Source of the DNA: Flavobacteriales bacterium
GTDB lineage: Bacteria; Bacteroidota; Bacteroidia; Flavobacteriales; UA16
DNA: 18,267 nucleotides
Assembly: GCA_030831885.1 (NCBI GenBank)
Contig: JAURKF010000195.1
Location: 1-18,267 of the forward strand
Direction of reading: 5' to 3'
Shown here: positions 1-7,274 of the stretch, one piece after another
Layout of the letters: each line of letters opens with the position of its first letter
Position numbering within the stretch: position 1 is the first letter of the stretch
The notes under the pieces: generated by a model
What the model saw: the letters and a program-made list of their open reading frames with translations, nothing else
Database searches by the model: none
What the model was told of the DNA's origin: nothing
Position numbers and translations under genes: made by a program

Positions 1-1
1 A

Positions 2-712
2 AAAAATCCGCAGCTGCTGCACTATAAAATTACTTCCTTGTTAGAACCCAAACGCCCAACCGGGGTTCATGAAACAGCGGTAATTAGTGATAATGCCGTA
101 ATACATCCTTCTTCATATATCGGTCCGTATTGTTGTGTTGAGGATGCTGAAATAGGTGAGAACGTGTGCTTGTTTTCACATGTGGTTATTAAGGATCACG
201 TTCGAATTGAAAAAAACACGGTGATCGATTCGGGCACTGTGATAGGTGCTCGCGGAATGGCTTGGATATGGGACGATGACGGCCATCGTGTGATGCAGCC
301 GCAACTTGGCGGCGTTATCATCGGAGAGGGGTGTATCATCGGAACGAATATCTCCATCGTGAGAGGATCTTTATCGGAGAATACCATTATTGGAAACGGA
401 ACTGTCATTGCCCATGGTACCATGATAGGACACGGATCTGTTATCGGTGATGGCGTTCATTTCGCCAATAATGTAAGCCTTGCAGGTAATGCACGTATTG
501 GCAATCGTGTTTTTCTTGGAAGCTCCTGCGTTATATCCTCCAATGTTGAAGTCGAAGAGGGTTGTATAGTTGGTGCCGGAACGGTAGTTACCAAGTCGTT
601 TAAAGAGAAAAATATTACTATTGCAGGAGTACCCGCCAAGGTGTTGAAAAGAGAAAACTACAATGACAAACCTTCCGGAGTGCCTAAACCTTATAAAAAA
701 ACCGAGCTATGA
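2..712 (+). CDS. LpxD-like left-handed beta-helix N-acyltransferase (5' end outside window)
   Basis: Probable acyl-CoA- or acyl-ACP-dependent N-acyltransferase of the LpxD type, likely acting on a nucleotide-linked amino sugar in the cytoplasm. The frame is open to the left edge. The visible start NPQLLHYKITSLLEPKRPTG resembles the LpxD junction between the N-terminal uridine-binding domain and the beta-helix, so the gene very probably begins upstream; the TTG at 38 is not a convincing start. Hexapeptide repeats (IGPYCC, IGENVC, IIGEGC, IIGNGT, VIGDGV, IVGAGT) run through the whole visible part. Counting from 38, the segment GGVIIGEGCIIGTN, then RGSLSENTIIGNG, then IGHGSVIGDG parallels the LpxD core. 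His132 (base 431) aligns by eye with the LpxD/NeuD catalytic His. The C-terminus IAGVPAKVLK is typical of hexapeptide transferases. It overlaps the next gene by 4 bases (ATGA). Because it sits with polysaccharide genes, I infer a role in sugar N-acylation rather than in lipid A itself. The family is secure; the substrate is not known. Confidence 0.85.
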   Translation, partial: KNPQLLHYKITSLLEPKRPTGVHETAVISDNAVIHPSSYIGPYCCVEDAEIGENVCLFSHVVIKDHVRIEKNTVIDSGTVIGARGMAWIWDDDGHRVMQPQLGGVIIGEGCIIGTNISIVRGSLSENTIIGNGTVIAHGTMIGHGSVIGDGVHFANNVSLAGNARIGNRVFLGSSCVISSNVEVEEGCIVGAGTVVTKSFKEKNITIAGVPAKVLKRENYNDKPSGVPKPYKKTEL

Positions 713-1239
713 ATGTTATCTCTCCTAATGCCAAAATTGGAAAGAACATGAAGATTGGCAATTTCTGTATTATCGAAGATGGGGTTACCATCGGAGATAA
801 TGTAACCATAGGGAATTACTGTCATCTCAAATCGGATGTCGTTATTGGCGACGACACAGTGCTGATGAATTATGTCGAACTCAGGGCAAATACGGTTATC
901 GGGAAAAAGTGTTATGTTGACTCGAAGGTGTCTTCTTCAGGAAATGTGATTGTGGGTGATAACGTGACACTTCGTTATGATACAATTTTAGCCCGTGGAG
1001 TTGAAGTAGGAGATAACACATACATATGTCCCCGAGTTATGACCAATAACCTAAATACAAGCGGAAGTCAGGTCGGTGGTGCAAAGATTGGAGCCAACTG
1101 TTTCATAGGAACAAACGCGGTTTTACAATACGGAATCAAAATAGCCGATAATGTGATTATCGGCGCAATGAGTTTCGTTAACAAAGACTGCTTAGCCGAC
1201 TCCACCTATATAGGGATACCTGCTCGCATTAAATCCTGA
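709..1239 (+). CDS. Left-handed beta-helix (hexapeptide repeat) acyltransferase
   Basis: A 176-residue protein made almost entirely of hexapeptide repeats with I/V-G starts (IGKNMK, IGNFCI, IGDNVT, IGNYCH, IGDDTV, VGDNVT, IGANCF), the signature of trimeric left-handed beta-helix acetyl/acyltransferases. A non-repeat insertion lies near residues 108-124 (around PRVMTNNLNTSGSQVGG). The C-terminal IGIPARIK motif is the usual end of sugar O- or N-acetyltransferases of the WbbJ/NeuD/WlbB kind. The ATG at 709 overlaps the stop of the preceding LpxD-like gene (ATGA), implying translational coupling, and the family 2 glycosyltransferase starts 8 bases later. It probably acetylates a sugar nucleotide or sugar residue for the polysaccharide made by this operon. 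Two beta-helix transferases in tandem may modify two positions or amino groups of one sugar, or work on different sugars. The exact acyl donor and acceptor cannot be read from the sequence. Confidence 0.82.
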   Translation: MNVISPNAKIGKNMKIGNFCIIEDGVTIGDNVTIGNYCHLKSDVVIGDDTVLMNYVELRANTVIGKKCYVDSKVSSSGNVIVGDNVTLRYDTILARGVEVGDNTYICPRVMTNNLNTSGSQVGGAKIGANCFIGTNAVLQYGIKIADNVIIGAMSFVNKDCLADSTYIGIPARIKS

Positions 1240-1247
1240 GTAGGAGT

Positions 1248-2159
1248 ATGAATAATACACCGCTCGTTAGTATATCTTGCTTGACCTACAACCACGGTCA
1301 GTTTATTCGAAAGTGTCTTGATGGTTTTCTAATGCAGAAAACCAATTTTCAATTTGAGGTACTCATACATGACGATGCGTCAACGGATAATACCCGCGCG
1401 ATTATTGAAGAATATGCGCATAAGTACCCGGATGTTATTTTCCCTCTAATCCAAAGTGAAAATCAATACCAACAGGGTGTGCGTGGCATGATGGCGAAGT
1501 TTAACTTTCCTCGAGCGCGTGGAAAATATATTGCTCTTTGTGAAGGGGATGATTACTGGACTGATCCGTTAAAGCTGCAAAAGCAAGTTGACTTCCTGGA
1601 AACTCATTCGGATTATGCTCTTTGTTTTCACAAGTCCATGGTGCTGCAGGATGATGAGTTGTTGCCGGATCCACTTGAAGAACGTTATAACAGGATTGAA
1701 AAATATCCTGTGACTAAAATCGATTTGCTCGAGCAAAGTAATTTTATGCATACCAACTCGGTCGTCTTCCGAAATGGCTGGAAAGTGAATCCAATTGAAC
1801 TCAACTATTCACCTGCGGGTGATTACCTTATGCATATTTTGGTTGCTGAGTATGGAAAAATACATCGTATTGATGAGGTCATGGGAATCTATCGCATGGG
1901 TTCAGGCATATACTCCACGCTGGATTCATTTAACCTGCGAAAACAAAAATTAAAGCTTGAAATTTGCATAGTATCCATGCTGCAGGATTCTGCAGAAAAG
2001 GAAGTTGTGCTGAAGAAAATAATGCAATCTTTGGATCATATGAAGAATCCATTGGCTGAAGTCAATCGGTTTGATTCTTTGAAGGATATTGTTTCAATCA
2101 AGTTGATGGCAAGGATTATCGTTTACAAGCTAAAAAGGATTTTTCAAAAAAAGCCTTAA
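1248..2159 (+). CDS. Family 2 glycosyltransferase (GT-A fold)
   Basis: A 303-residue inverting glycosyltransferase of family GT2, likely adding one sugar to a lipid-linked surface glycan at the cytoplasmic face of the inner membrane. The N-terminus VSISCLTYNHGQFI (residues 7-20) is the first beta strand and nucleotide-binding loop. HDDASTDNT (41-49) is the nucleotide/metal-binding DDxS region. CEGDDYWTDP (98-107) carries the DxD-equivalent metal-binding acids, and the EGDDYW form is typical of the Bacteroidota/O-antigen subgroup. The last ~70 residues are basic and helical (ending KLKRIFQKK), consistent with peripheral membrane attachment. It lies 8 bases after the acyltransferase; an AGGAG precedes the ATG, but at only one base spacing, too close for a normal ribosome binding site. 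Donor and acceptor sugars cannot be deduced. Confidence 0.87.
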   Translation: MNNTPLVSISCLTYNHGQFIRKCLDGFLMQKTNFQFEVLIHDDASTDNTRAIIEEYAHKYPDVIFPLIQSENQYQQGVRGMMAKFNFPRARGKYIALCEGDDYWTDPLKLQKQVDFLETHSDYALCFHKSMVLQDDELLPDPLEERYNRIEKYPVTKIDLLEQSNFMHTNSVVFRNGWKVNPIELNYSPAGDYLMHILVAEYGKIHRIDEVMGIYRMGSGIYSTLDSFNLRKQKLKLEICIVSMLQDSAEKEVVLKKIMQSLDHMKNPLAEVNRFDSLKDIVSIKLMARIIVYKLKRIFQKKP

Positions 2160-2190
2160 CACACTGATTTTTCAAGATATTTGAATTCCT

Positions 2191-2901
2191 ATGAATCGCT
2201 TTATCCGGGTCAATCTGCAACGCGAAACCCTTGATATCTACTTCGCCCGCACATCAATCTTTCAAGCGGTAGATGATGCTGCAAAACAGATGAGCGGTGC
2301 GTTGCTTGACATTGGTTGTGGCAAAATGCCTTACCGAGATCATATAATGGCGAATTCGAATTTATCTGCTTATGTTGGGCTTGATATAGAAACGGCGTTG
2401 GAGTATGACGCGCGCGTAAAACCTGATTTTTTTTGGGATGGCACCAAGATGCCTTTTGAGGATAACAGGTTTGATTGCGCAATGGCTACTGAAGTGCTAG
2501 AGCATTGTCCTGATCCTCGTGCTGTTTTGGCCGAGTCTATTCGAGTTCTTAAACCGGGCGGATTTCTGTTTTGTACGATTCCGTTTTTGTGGCCATTACA
2601 TGAGGTTCCGCACGATGAATTTCGATATACTCCTTTTGCATTGAAACGTATGTTGGAGGAAGCCGGCTTTGAAAACGTAGTAATAAAGGCCACCGGGGGT
2701 TGGCATGCTGCCATGGCTCAAATGCTTGGTCTTTGGGTGAAACGCGCACCACTTCCCTTGCGATTCCGGCGGTTTGCTTCCTTCCTTATCCTGCCTATTT
2801 ATAAGAAACTGCTTAAGATGGATCGCTTGCCGGATGATTTCAGAGAAAGCACCATGCTCACAGGATTAAAGGTAATGGCGTTTAAACCAAAGAATAGTTA
2901 G
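2191..2901 (+). CDS. Class I SAM-dependent methyltransferase
   Basis: A 236-residue methyltransferase of the Methyltransf_11/UbiE-like group. Motif I, the SAM-binding loop, is LLDIGCG (residues 38-44). An acidic residue ending strand 2 occurs in YVGLDIE (61-67). The post-motif FDCAMATEVLEHCPDP (94-109) holds the EVLEH signature, and RVLKPGGFLFCTIP (118-131) is motif III. The PHDEFRYTPFALKRML stretch (140-155) is typical of methyltransferases in O-antigen and capsule clusters. By context it may methylate a sugar hydroxyl or a polysaccharide intermediate, although the family also contains small-molecule methylases. It follows the glycosyltransferase by 31 bases. Its TAG stop is followed in the same reading frame, after only two codons, by the ATG of the SDR gene. 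Class assignment is firm; the substrate is unknown. Confidence 0.86.
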   Translation: MNRFIRVNLQRETLDIYFARTSIFQAVDDAAKQMSGALLDIGCGKMPYRDHIMANSNLSAYVGLDIETALEYDARVKPDFFWDGTKMPFEDNRFDCAMATEVLEHCPDPRAVLAESIRVLKPGGFLFCTIPFLWPLHEVPHDEFRYTPFALKRMLEEAGFENVVIKATGGWHAAMAQMLGLWVKRAPLPLRFRRFASFLILPIYKKLLKMDRLPDDFRESTMLTGLKVMAFKPKNS

Positions 2902-2907
2902 CCGGGC

Positions 2908-3594
2908 ATGATTGTAGGACGCGGACTCATTGCAAACGCTTTTGAAAAGGTGCAGATGTCGGATGATGTACTCGTGTTTGCATCCGGCGTTTCCAATTCG
3001 AAAGAAACCAATCCTCTTCAGTTTGAGCGCGAGGCAAATCTTCTCAAAAGGGTTATTCAGGAAAATCCGAAAAGTAAATTGGTGTACTTCAGTACAGCGA
3101 GTGTACTAGACCCTCAGCTTAACACAGAGCCCTACGCGTCACACAAATTACGTTGCGAGGAATTGATACGAATGCATTGCCCACGCCACCTCATACTTCG
3201 AGTAACCAACGTGGTAGGAAAATCGGGTAATCCAAATACCGTATTCAAGTTTTTTGTAGATAACATTCGAAGTGAAACCTCTTTCGAGCTGTGGAGGAAT
3301 GCTTGTCGGAATCTCGTCGACATTGAGGATGTTGTTCGAATTACACGTGCGCTTTTGGCGACCAACAAACCGGCCGAAACTTTTTTACTTGCAAATCCGG
3401 TCAATCACGCTGTGCCTGAACTCGTGGCTACGCTCGAACAGAAGCTAGGAAAAAGGGCAGTGTGCACCCACACCGATAAAGGCAGCTGTGCTCTTTATGA
3501 AATGAATGAAACGGTTGCTTTTTACAATGCCATCGGCTTTTCTTTTCCGCCGGATTATTTGCAAAAGTTGATTGAACGATACGTTGAAATTTGA
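2908..3594 (+). CDS. Short NAD(P)-dependent epimerase/dehydratase (SDR family)
   Basis: A 228-residue protein that reads as a compact extended-SDR nucleotide-sugar enzyme. It begins abruptly at the dinucleotide-binding strand: MIVGRGLIANAF supplies a GRG loop in place of the usual GxxGxxG. Strand 5 is LVYFSTASVLD (58-68), with the catalytic Ser/Thr region at STAS (62-65). YASHK (76-80) is the YxxxK pair, followed by a helix (LRCEELIRMH). LILRVTNVVGKSGN (about 95-108) is the conserved substrate-loop region of epimerases and dehydratases. It is shorter than the usual ~300 residues, mainly in the N-terminal Rossmann part and in the substrate domain. No alternative start exists, because an in-frame TAG (the stop of the methyltransferase gene) lies two codons upstream. 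It is the last gene of the + strand polysaccharide operon and converges on kdsB with only 7 bases between stops. Reduction, epimerisation or dehydration cannot be distinguished. Confidence 0.75.
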   Translation: MIVGRGLIANAFEKVQMSDDVLVFASGVSNSKETNPLQFEREANLLKRVIQENPKSKLVYFSTASVLDPQLNTEPYASHKLRCEELIRMHCPRHLILRVTNVVGKSGNPNTVFKFFVDNIRSETSFELWRNACRNLVDIEDVVRITRALLATNKPAETFLLANPVNHAVPELVATLEQKLGKRAVCTHTDKGSCALYEMNETVAFYNAIGFSFPPDYLQKLIERYVEI

Positions 3595-3601
3595 ATATCG
3601 T

Positions 3602-4339
3602 TCAGATAAAATCGCGCAGACGCTCTAAGTCTTCCGGTGTGTCAACTGAAGGGGTTTCAATTTCTGTTAGACCCACGTCAATTGAATATCCGTTTTCAAG
3701 CCATCGCAATTGTTCGAGTGATTCTGCCATCTCAAGCAACGAAGGCTGAAGAGCGCAAATTGCGCTAAGCGTTTCGGTTTTATATGCATACAATCCCAGG
3801 TGTTTGTAATAGGTGTGATGCTCAATCCAAGCCTGTGATTCTGCATTACGCAAAAACGGAATCGCCTGACGGCTGAAGTACAATGCCTGCTTCTGAGCAT
3901 TCATTACAACTTTCACTTTCGAAGGATCGAACAGGGTTGAAGTGTCCGTTATCTTCTTGACGAGTGTGGCGATTGATACATTGGGTTGTGAAATCAATGC
4001 TGCAAGCGTTTCCAACTGCGAAATGTCCACAAAGGGCTCGTCACCTTGCACATTGATAATCGCATCGGCCTGCATGCCGGAAAGTTGATAGGCTTCCAGG
4101 CAGCGATCTGTTCCACTGGGATGATGGGGCGACGTCATGATGCAGCGCACGCCAAGCGATGTAACATGTGTATAAATGCGCTCATCGTCCGTGGCCACAA
4201 GCACTTCTGAAATGACTTTGCATAGCTGAACGCGCTCGGCCACACGCTGAATCATGGATTTACCGCCGATATCTGCGAGTGGTTTTCCCGGAAAACGCGT
4301 GCTGGCATAACGTGCCGGTATGATGGCGAGAATGTTCAT
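3602..4339 (-). CDS. kdsB: 3-deoxy-manno-octulosonate cytidylyltransferase (CMP-Kdo synthetase)
   Basis: Catalyses CTP + Kdo to CMP-Kdo + pyrophosphate in the cytoplasm, the activation step before WaaA adds Kdo to lipid A. The 245-residue length matches the family. N-terminal IIPARYASTRFPGKPL (6-21) is the CTP-binding signature. SGTDRC (75-80) is the nucleotide-contact motif, and INVQGDEPF (95-103) carries the Mg2+-binding Asp100. HTYYKHLGLYAYK (in the second half) contains the conserved H-x-G-x-Y-x-Y segment that contacts Kdo. The ATG at 4339 is the natural start, since the first strand begins directly after it. It sits 9 bases downstream of the TonB-dependent receptor gene on the same strand, so it is probably cotranscribed with it, and faces the SDR gene tail to tail. 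No odd features; confident call. Confidence 0.96.
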   Translation of the reverse strand: MNILAIIPARYASTRFPGKPLADIGGKSMIQRVAERVQLCKVISEVLVATDDERIYTHVTSLGVRCIMTSPHHPSGTDRCLEAYQLSGMQADAIINVQGDEPFVDISQLETLAALISQPNVSIATLVKKITDTSTLFDPSKVKVVMNAQKQALYFSRQAIPFLRNAESQAWIEHHTYYKHLGLYAYKTETLSAICALQPSLLEMAESLEQLRWLENGYSIDVGLTEIETPSVDTPEDLERLRDFI

Positions 4340-4348
4340 ACTGCAATA

Positions 4349-6769
4349 CTACAATGTAAGGGTGTACTGCAACATACTAAGACGTGGCTCTTCAATTGAG
4401 AGTGGACGAATAGCGTATTCTCTATTGAGCGCATTGTTTATCACAATGGCTATGCGGTGCTTGCCTTTGATTTCATAGCCTATGCGTAAATCGAAAACGT
4501 AGTCGCCGGTAGTGTGATCTGTCCGCCACTGTGTGAGACCGGGTTGAAAGTTGGCAAATGAAATAGCTTCCAAATCGGTGAAGGCCTTGTCAATGTTTTG
4601 CATGTGGCTGTTGTATCGCGCGCTCAGTCCGGCACTGAATTCTTTGTGTTTCCAGAAGATGTCGCCTCGCACTAAATGCTGCAACCTGTATTTCAGAATA
4701 CCGCCCTGAGTGTCGCTACTTGTATTAAGGTAGGTTACATCTACATCTACTGTGGTTTCTGCATTCTGAACCGAATAGTTATAATCAGGAGTAAGCGATA
4801 TAGGTTGGGTGTAGGTATAGCCCGCCAGCAATTGAAACTCGTGCTGCCCAATGTTTCCGGCTCCCATGAGTGAAAACTCTGCCCCGCGAATACGCGCCTT
4901 ACCGGTATTTAGGCTTTTGAATCCAAATGTCTTGGCGAGTTCATCGAAATAAGATGTTATAGGAGTTCCCGCAGGCACATCTTTCCATTGACCAAACGTG
5001 AACTCAATAAAGTTTTCGTAGTTCTGCTGAAACACGGCAACATCTGCATAGCCCATGAAATTGCGAATCTTGAATCCTTGCTTGATGCCTATTTCTGCAT
5101 TGTCAGAAGTCTCAGCAACGAGTGAAGGATTGGAGAAAATGTTGATAGATCCTACACCTGTAACAATGAATTTCTCCGCAATACTGGGAAAGCGAAATCC
5201 TTGGCCGTATGAGGCGCGAACGAACGTTGCTCTTCCCAATTCATAGTTGGCTCCAGCGCGAAATACTGGCTTTTCATCGCTTTCTGTATTGATTCGGAAA
5301 TACTCGTAACGCACACCTGCCGACACATTCAACTTGCCAAAAAACTTCTTATCGGCTTGTAGATAGGCGGCATAGTTTTCCGCAGTATTGCGTCCATCAG
5401 CGTTGCCACCGGTAAATAATTCACCACGAGCTTTCGTATACATGGCCACGGTACCAAAGGTTGTTGTGAGCGCATTCGGACTTTTATCTCCCCAATGGTG
5501 CTGGTACTGATATTCACCATAATACTGATCACTGAAGTTGCCCTGCTCATTATCGTTATTGTTGTCGAGTGATTGCCAGCGTGTGCGTAAACTGTGCTTC
5601 TGCGCACTTGGCGTGAAATAGGTCACATATGGATCTACAGTTCCCAGCAATTGAATGGTGCGTGTTGCGCTTCCTTCATAGGCACCGTAAAGTGCCGAGT
5701 CAGCGTTTTCCCAAACTAATGTAGCGAGAGAGTTACTGGTGTTCCAATTGGTGTTGAGTCCAAAACTGAGCCCGGTAACTTTCTTTGATCTGTAACGCAG
5801 ATTGGCATTCATGCGGGCGCGTGAATTCGCATTGTATCGGTCGACGGTGAATGGGTTATAGCTGTTGTCGAAAGCTCCCGTTGCAGTATCGCGTTGTGGT
5901 CCTAGATGACCATCGTCGCCCACTAGGTTAGCAGCCAGAGTTACATCCAACTGTCCGAATTTTTGCAAGTGCAGAAAACTCAAGCCGCTTCGTTGCAAAG
6001 AGCTGCTCCAGTAAACGGAACTCGTATTTTGAGGTGTGCTGAAAACGCCGTGATAAGCAGTTACTACGGTTCGTGCTGTATCGGCCGGAGCAGCGGTGCG
6101 CAGATTGATTACCCCACTGAGGGCAGCACTACCATACAATACGCTGCTTGCACCTTTAATTACTTCAACTTGTGATACGTTTTCAATGGGCAGATAATCC
6201 CACGCGGGTCGTCCGGCATCGCCGCTAAGCGTGGGTAAATCGTCAACCAAAATTTGTACTCGACTTCCGGCACCGAATGAATAGCCGCTGCCACTGCGTA
6301 TTTGAGGTTCTTTGTCCACAATGCTTACTCCCGGAGTTTGTTGAAGCGCTTCATCGGCCGACACCACGTTCTTGTCATGAAGAAGCTGGGGTGTAAGGAC
6401 TTCCATGCTCACGGTTACTTCACTTACCGACTGTTCAAATTTTCCGGCGGAAACAACAATTACATTGAACTCGTTTTCGGTTGACGTCATTTTGAGTTGA
6501 ATGGCAACGGATTGATCGGCTGACCGCACACCATAGCGCAGCGTTCGATATCCGAGAAGTGCACATTCAAGGGTGTCTCCAACAGCAACACTAAGTTCGA
6601 AATGACCATTCAGGTCAGTAACAGCTCCACTTCCGGTGGCACTATTTTTAACAACGACACCAATCAGATTTTCTCCATTTGCTGAATCTGAAATTTGTGC
6701 GTCAAGAGTAAATCGTTGAGCGTGAAGAATAATAGGTAAAAATGCGAGGAGCGCAAGCAGAATTCGCAT
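4349..6769 (-). CDS. TonB-dependent outer membrane receptor
   Basis: An 806-residue outer-membrane beta-barrel receptor, energised by TonB-ExbBD, for an unidentified ligand (iron complex, cobalamin or other cofactor). From the chosen ATG, MRILLALLAFLPIILHAQ is a signal peptide with the Bacteroidota-style AQ cleavage region. Next comes a carboxypeptidase-regulatory-like beta-sandwich (GENLIGVVV...GTVTDLNG-like, here SGAVTDLNGHFELSV; about 20-95). The plug domain follows, with DEALQQTPGVSIVD, an RGSGYS-like region (SGSGYSFGAGSRVQILVDD) and VEVIKGASSVLYGSAALSGVINL, and then a long barrel. FGQGFRFP-type motifs are represented by RASYGQGFRFPSIAEKF. The C-terminus (PRLSMLQYTLTL) lacks the common final Phe. 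An in-frame ATG at 6790 and a TTG at 6823 also precede it; 6769 is preferred for the compact signal peptide and the upstream promoter-like site. No SusD partner is next to it; kdsB follows. The ligand cannot be named from sequence. Confidence 0.9.
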   Translation of the reverse strand: MRILLALLAFLPIILHAQRFTLDAQISDSANGENLIGVVVKNSATGSGAVTDLNGHFELSVAVGDTLECALLGYRTLRYGVRSADQSVAIQLKMTSTENEFNVIVVSAGKFEQSVSEVTVSMEVLTPQLLHDKNVVSADEALQQTPGVSIVDKEPQIRSGSGYSFGAGSRVQILVDDLPTLSGDAGRPAWDYLPIENVSQVEVIKGASSVLYGSAALSGVINLRTAAPADTARTVVTAYHGVFSTPQNTSSVYWSSSLQRSGLSFLHLQKFGQLDVTLAANLVGDDGHLGPQRDTATGAFDNSYNPFTVDRYNANSRARMNANLRYRSKKVTGLSFGLNTNWNTSNSLATLVWENADSALYGAYEGSATRTIQLLGTVDPYVTYFTPSAQKHSLRTRWQSLDNNNDNEQGNFSDQYYGEYQYQHHWGDKSPNALTTTFGTVAMYTKARGELFTGGNADGRNTAENYAAYLQADKKFFGKLNVSAGVRYEYFRINTESDEKPVFRAGANYELGRATFVRASYGQGFRFPSIAEKFIVTGVGSINIFSNPSLVAETSDNAEIGIKQGFKIRNFMGYADVAVFQQNYENFIEFTFGQWKDVPAGTPITSYFDELAKTFGFKSLNTGKARIRGAEFSLMGAGNIGQHEFQLLAGYTYTQPISLTPDYNYSVQNAETTVDVDVTYLNTSSDTQGGILKYRLQHLVRGDIFWKHKEFSAGLSARYNSHMQNIDKAFTDLEAISFANFQPGLTQWRTDHTTGDYVFDLRIGYEIKGKHRIAIVINNALNREYAIRPLSIEEPRLSMLQYTLTL

Positions 6770-6792
6770 GGTGATGGTTTGTTGGTTCATTG

Positions 6793-6823
6793 CAAGAATA
6801 AGCGAACGAACTTGATTCGGCAA
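6793..6823 (-). promoter_or_regulatory. Possible Bacteroidota-type promoter for the TonB receptor gene
   Basis: On the - strand, TTG (6823-6821), 20 bases, then TATTCTTG (6800-6793) resembles the Bacteroidota -33 TTG / -7 TAnnTTTG pair with one mismatch. It would place the transcript start near 6789, just inside the ATG at 6790, which favours the ATG at 6769 for the receptor. Pattern match by eye only. Confidence 0.3.
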
Positions 6824-6844
6824 ATGCCACAGGCCTTAACTTCG
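6812..6844 (+). promoter_or_regulatory. Possible Bacteroidota-type promoter for rnpA
   Basis: TTG (6812-6814), 22 bases, then TAACTTCG (6837-6844) matches the TTG / TAnnTTTG architecture with one mismatch. Transcription would begin around 6848, giving an almost leaderless rnpA message starting at the GTG. It overlaps the proposed divergent promoter on the other strand. Pattern match only. Confidence 0.35.
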
Positions 6845-6848
6845 CGAA

Positions 6849-7274
6849 GTGGAGTTAACCAGGGTACGACATACGCTTTGCAAGGATGAGCGTCTTTCCA
6901 GAAGAAAGATTATTGAGACGCTGCACGAGAAAGGTGTTGCCATAAAATCGCCGGCGATTATTTTGGTGTATTTACCAAGCGAGTTACCGGTCGATTTTCC
7001 GGCTCAAGCTATGTTTAGTGCAAGCAAGCGTCTCTTCAAGCGTGCACATGACCGAAACCGGGTGAAACGCTTATTGCGAGAGGCTTACCGAAAGCAAAAA
7101 CATGTTGTTTATAGTTCGCTGAAACATCACGCCCAACAATACGCTCTTCATTTTATTTTTACGGGGAAACAACTTCCCAATTACCCATACGTTTTCGGGA
7201 AGATGAACGACTTGATTCTTCGGTTCTGTGATGAAATTTCGAAAGCTCCGGGGAAGACAAACTTACTCAAATGA
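6849..7274 (+). CDS. rnpA: Ribonuclease P protein component
   Basis: Protein subunit of RNase P, which binds the catalytic RNA (rnpB) and helps mature tRNA 5' ends. The hallmark is SASKRLFKRAHDRNRVKRLL followed by REAYR (residues 57-81), containing the RNR motif (69-71) and the conserved basic helix. The N-terminal KDERLSRRKIIETLHEKG (12-29) is the usual opening. At 141 residues it is a normal length. The start is GTG: an in-frame TAA lies three codons upstream (6837-6839) and no other start occurs before residue 55, so GTG is effectively forced. It is not next to rpmH, unlike in many bacteria, and instead overlaps the S41 peptidase gene by 4 bases (ATGA), a pairing I recall as common in Bacteroidota. 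Divergent from the receptor gene with a short shared control region. Confidence 0.93.
   Translation: MELTRVRHTLCKDERLSRRKIIETLHEKGVAIKSPAIILVYLPSELPVDFPAQAMFSASKRLFKRAHDRNRVKRLLREAYRKQKHVVYSSLKHHAQQYALHFIFTGKQLPNYPYVFGKMNDLILRFCDEISKAPGKTNLLK

Noticed and set aside
2370..2714. 114-residue - strand open frame in the methyltransferase gene
   Set aside because: Antisense to a gene with intact SAM motifs; no independent coding evidence.
3595..3601. Bidirectional terminator between the SDR gene and kdsB
   Set aside because: Only 7 bases separate the stops and no stable hairpin with a T-run could be found on either strand.
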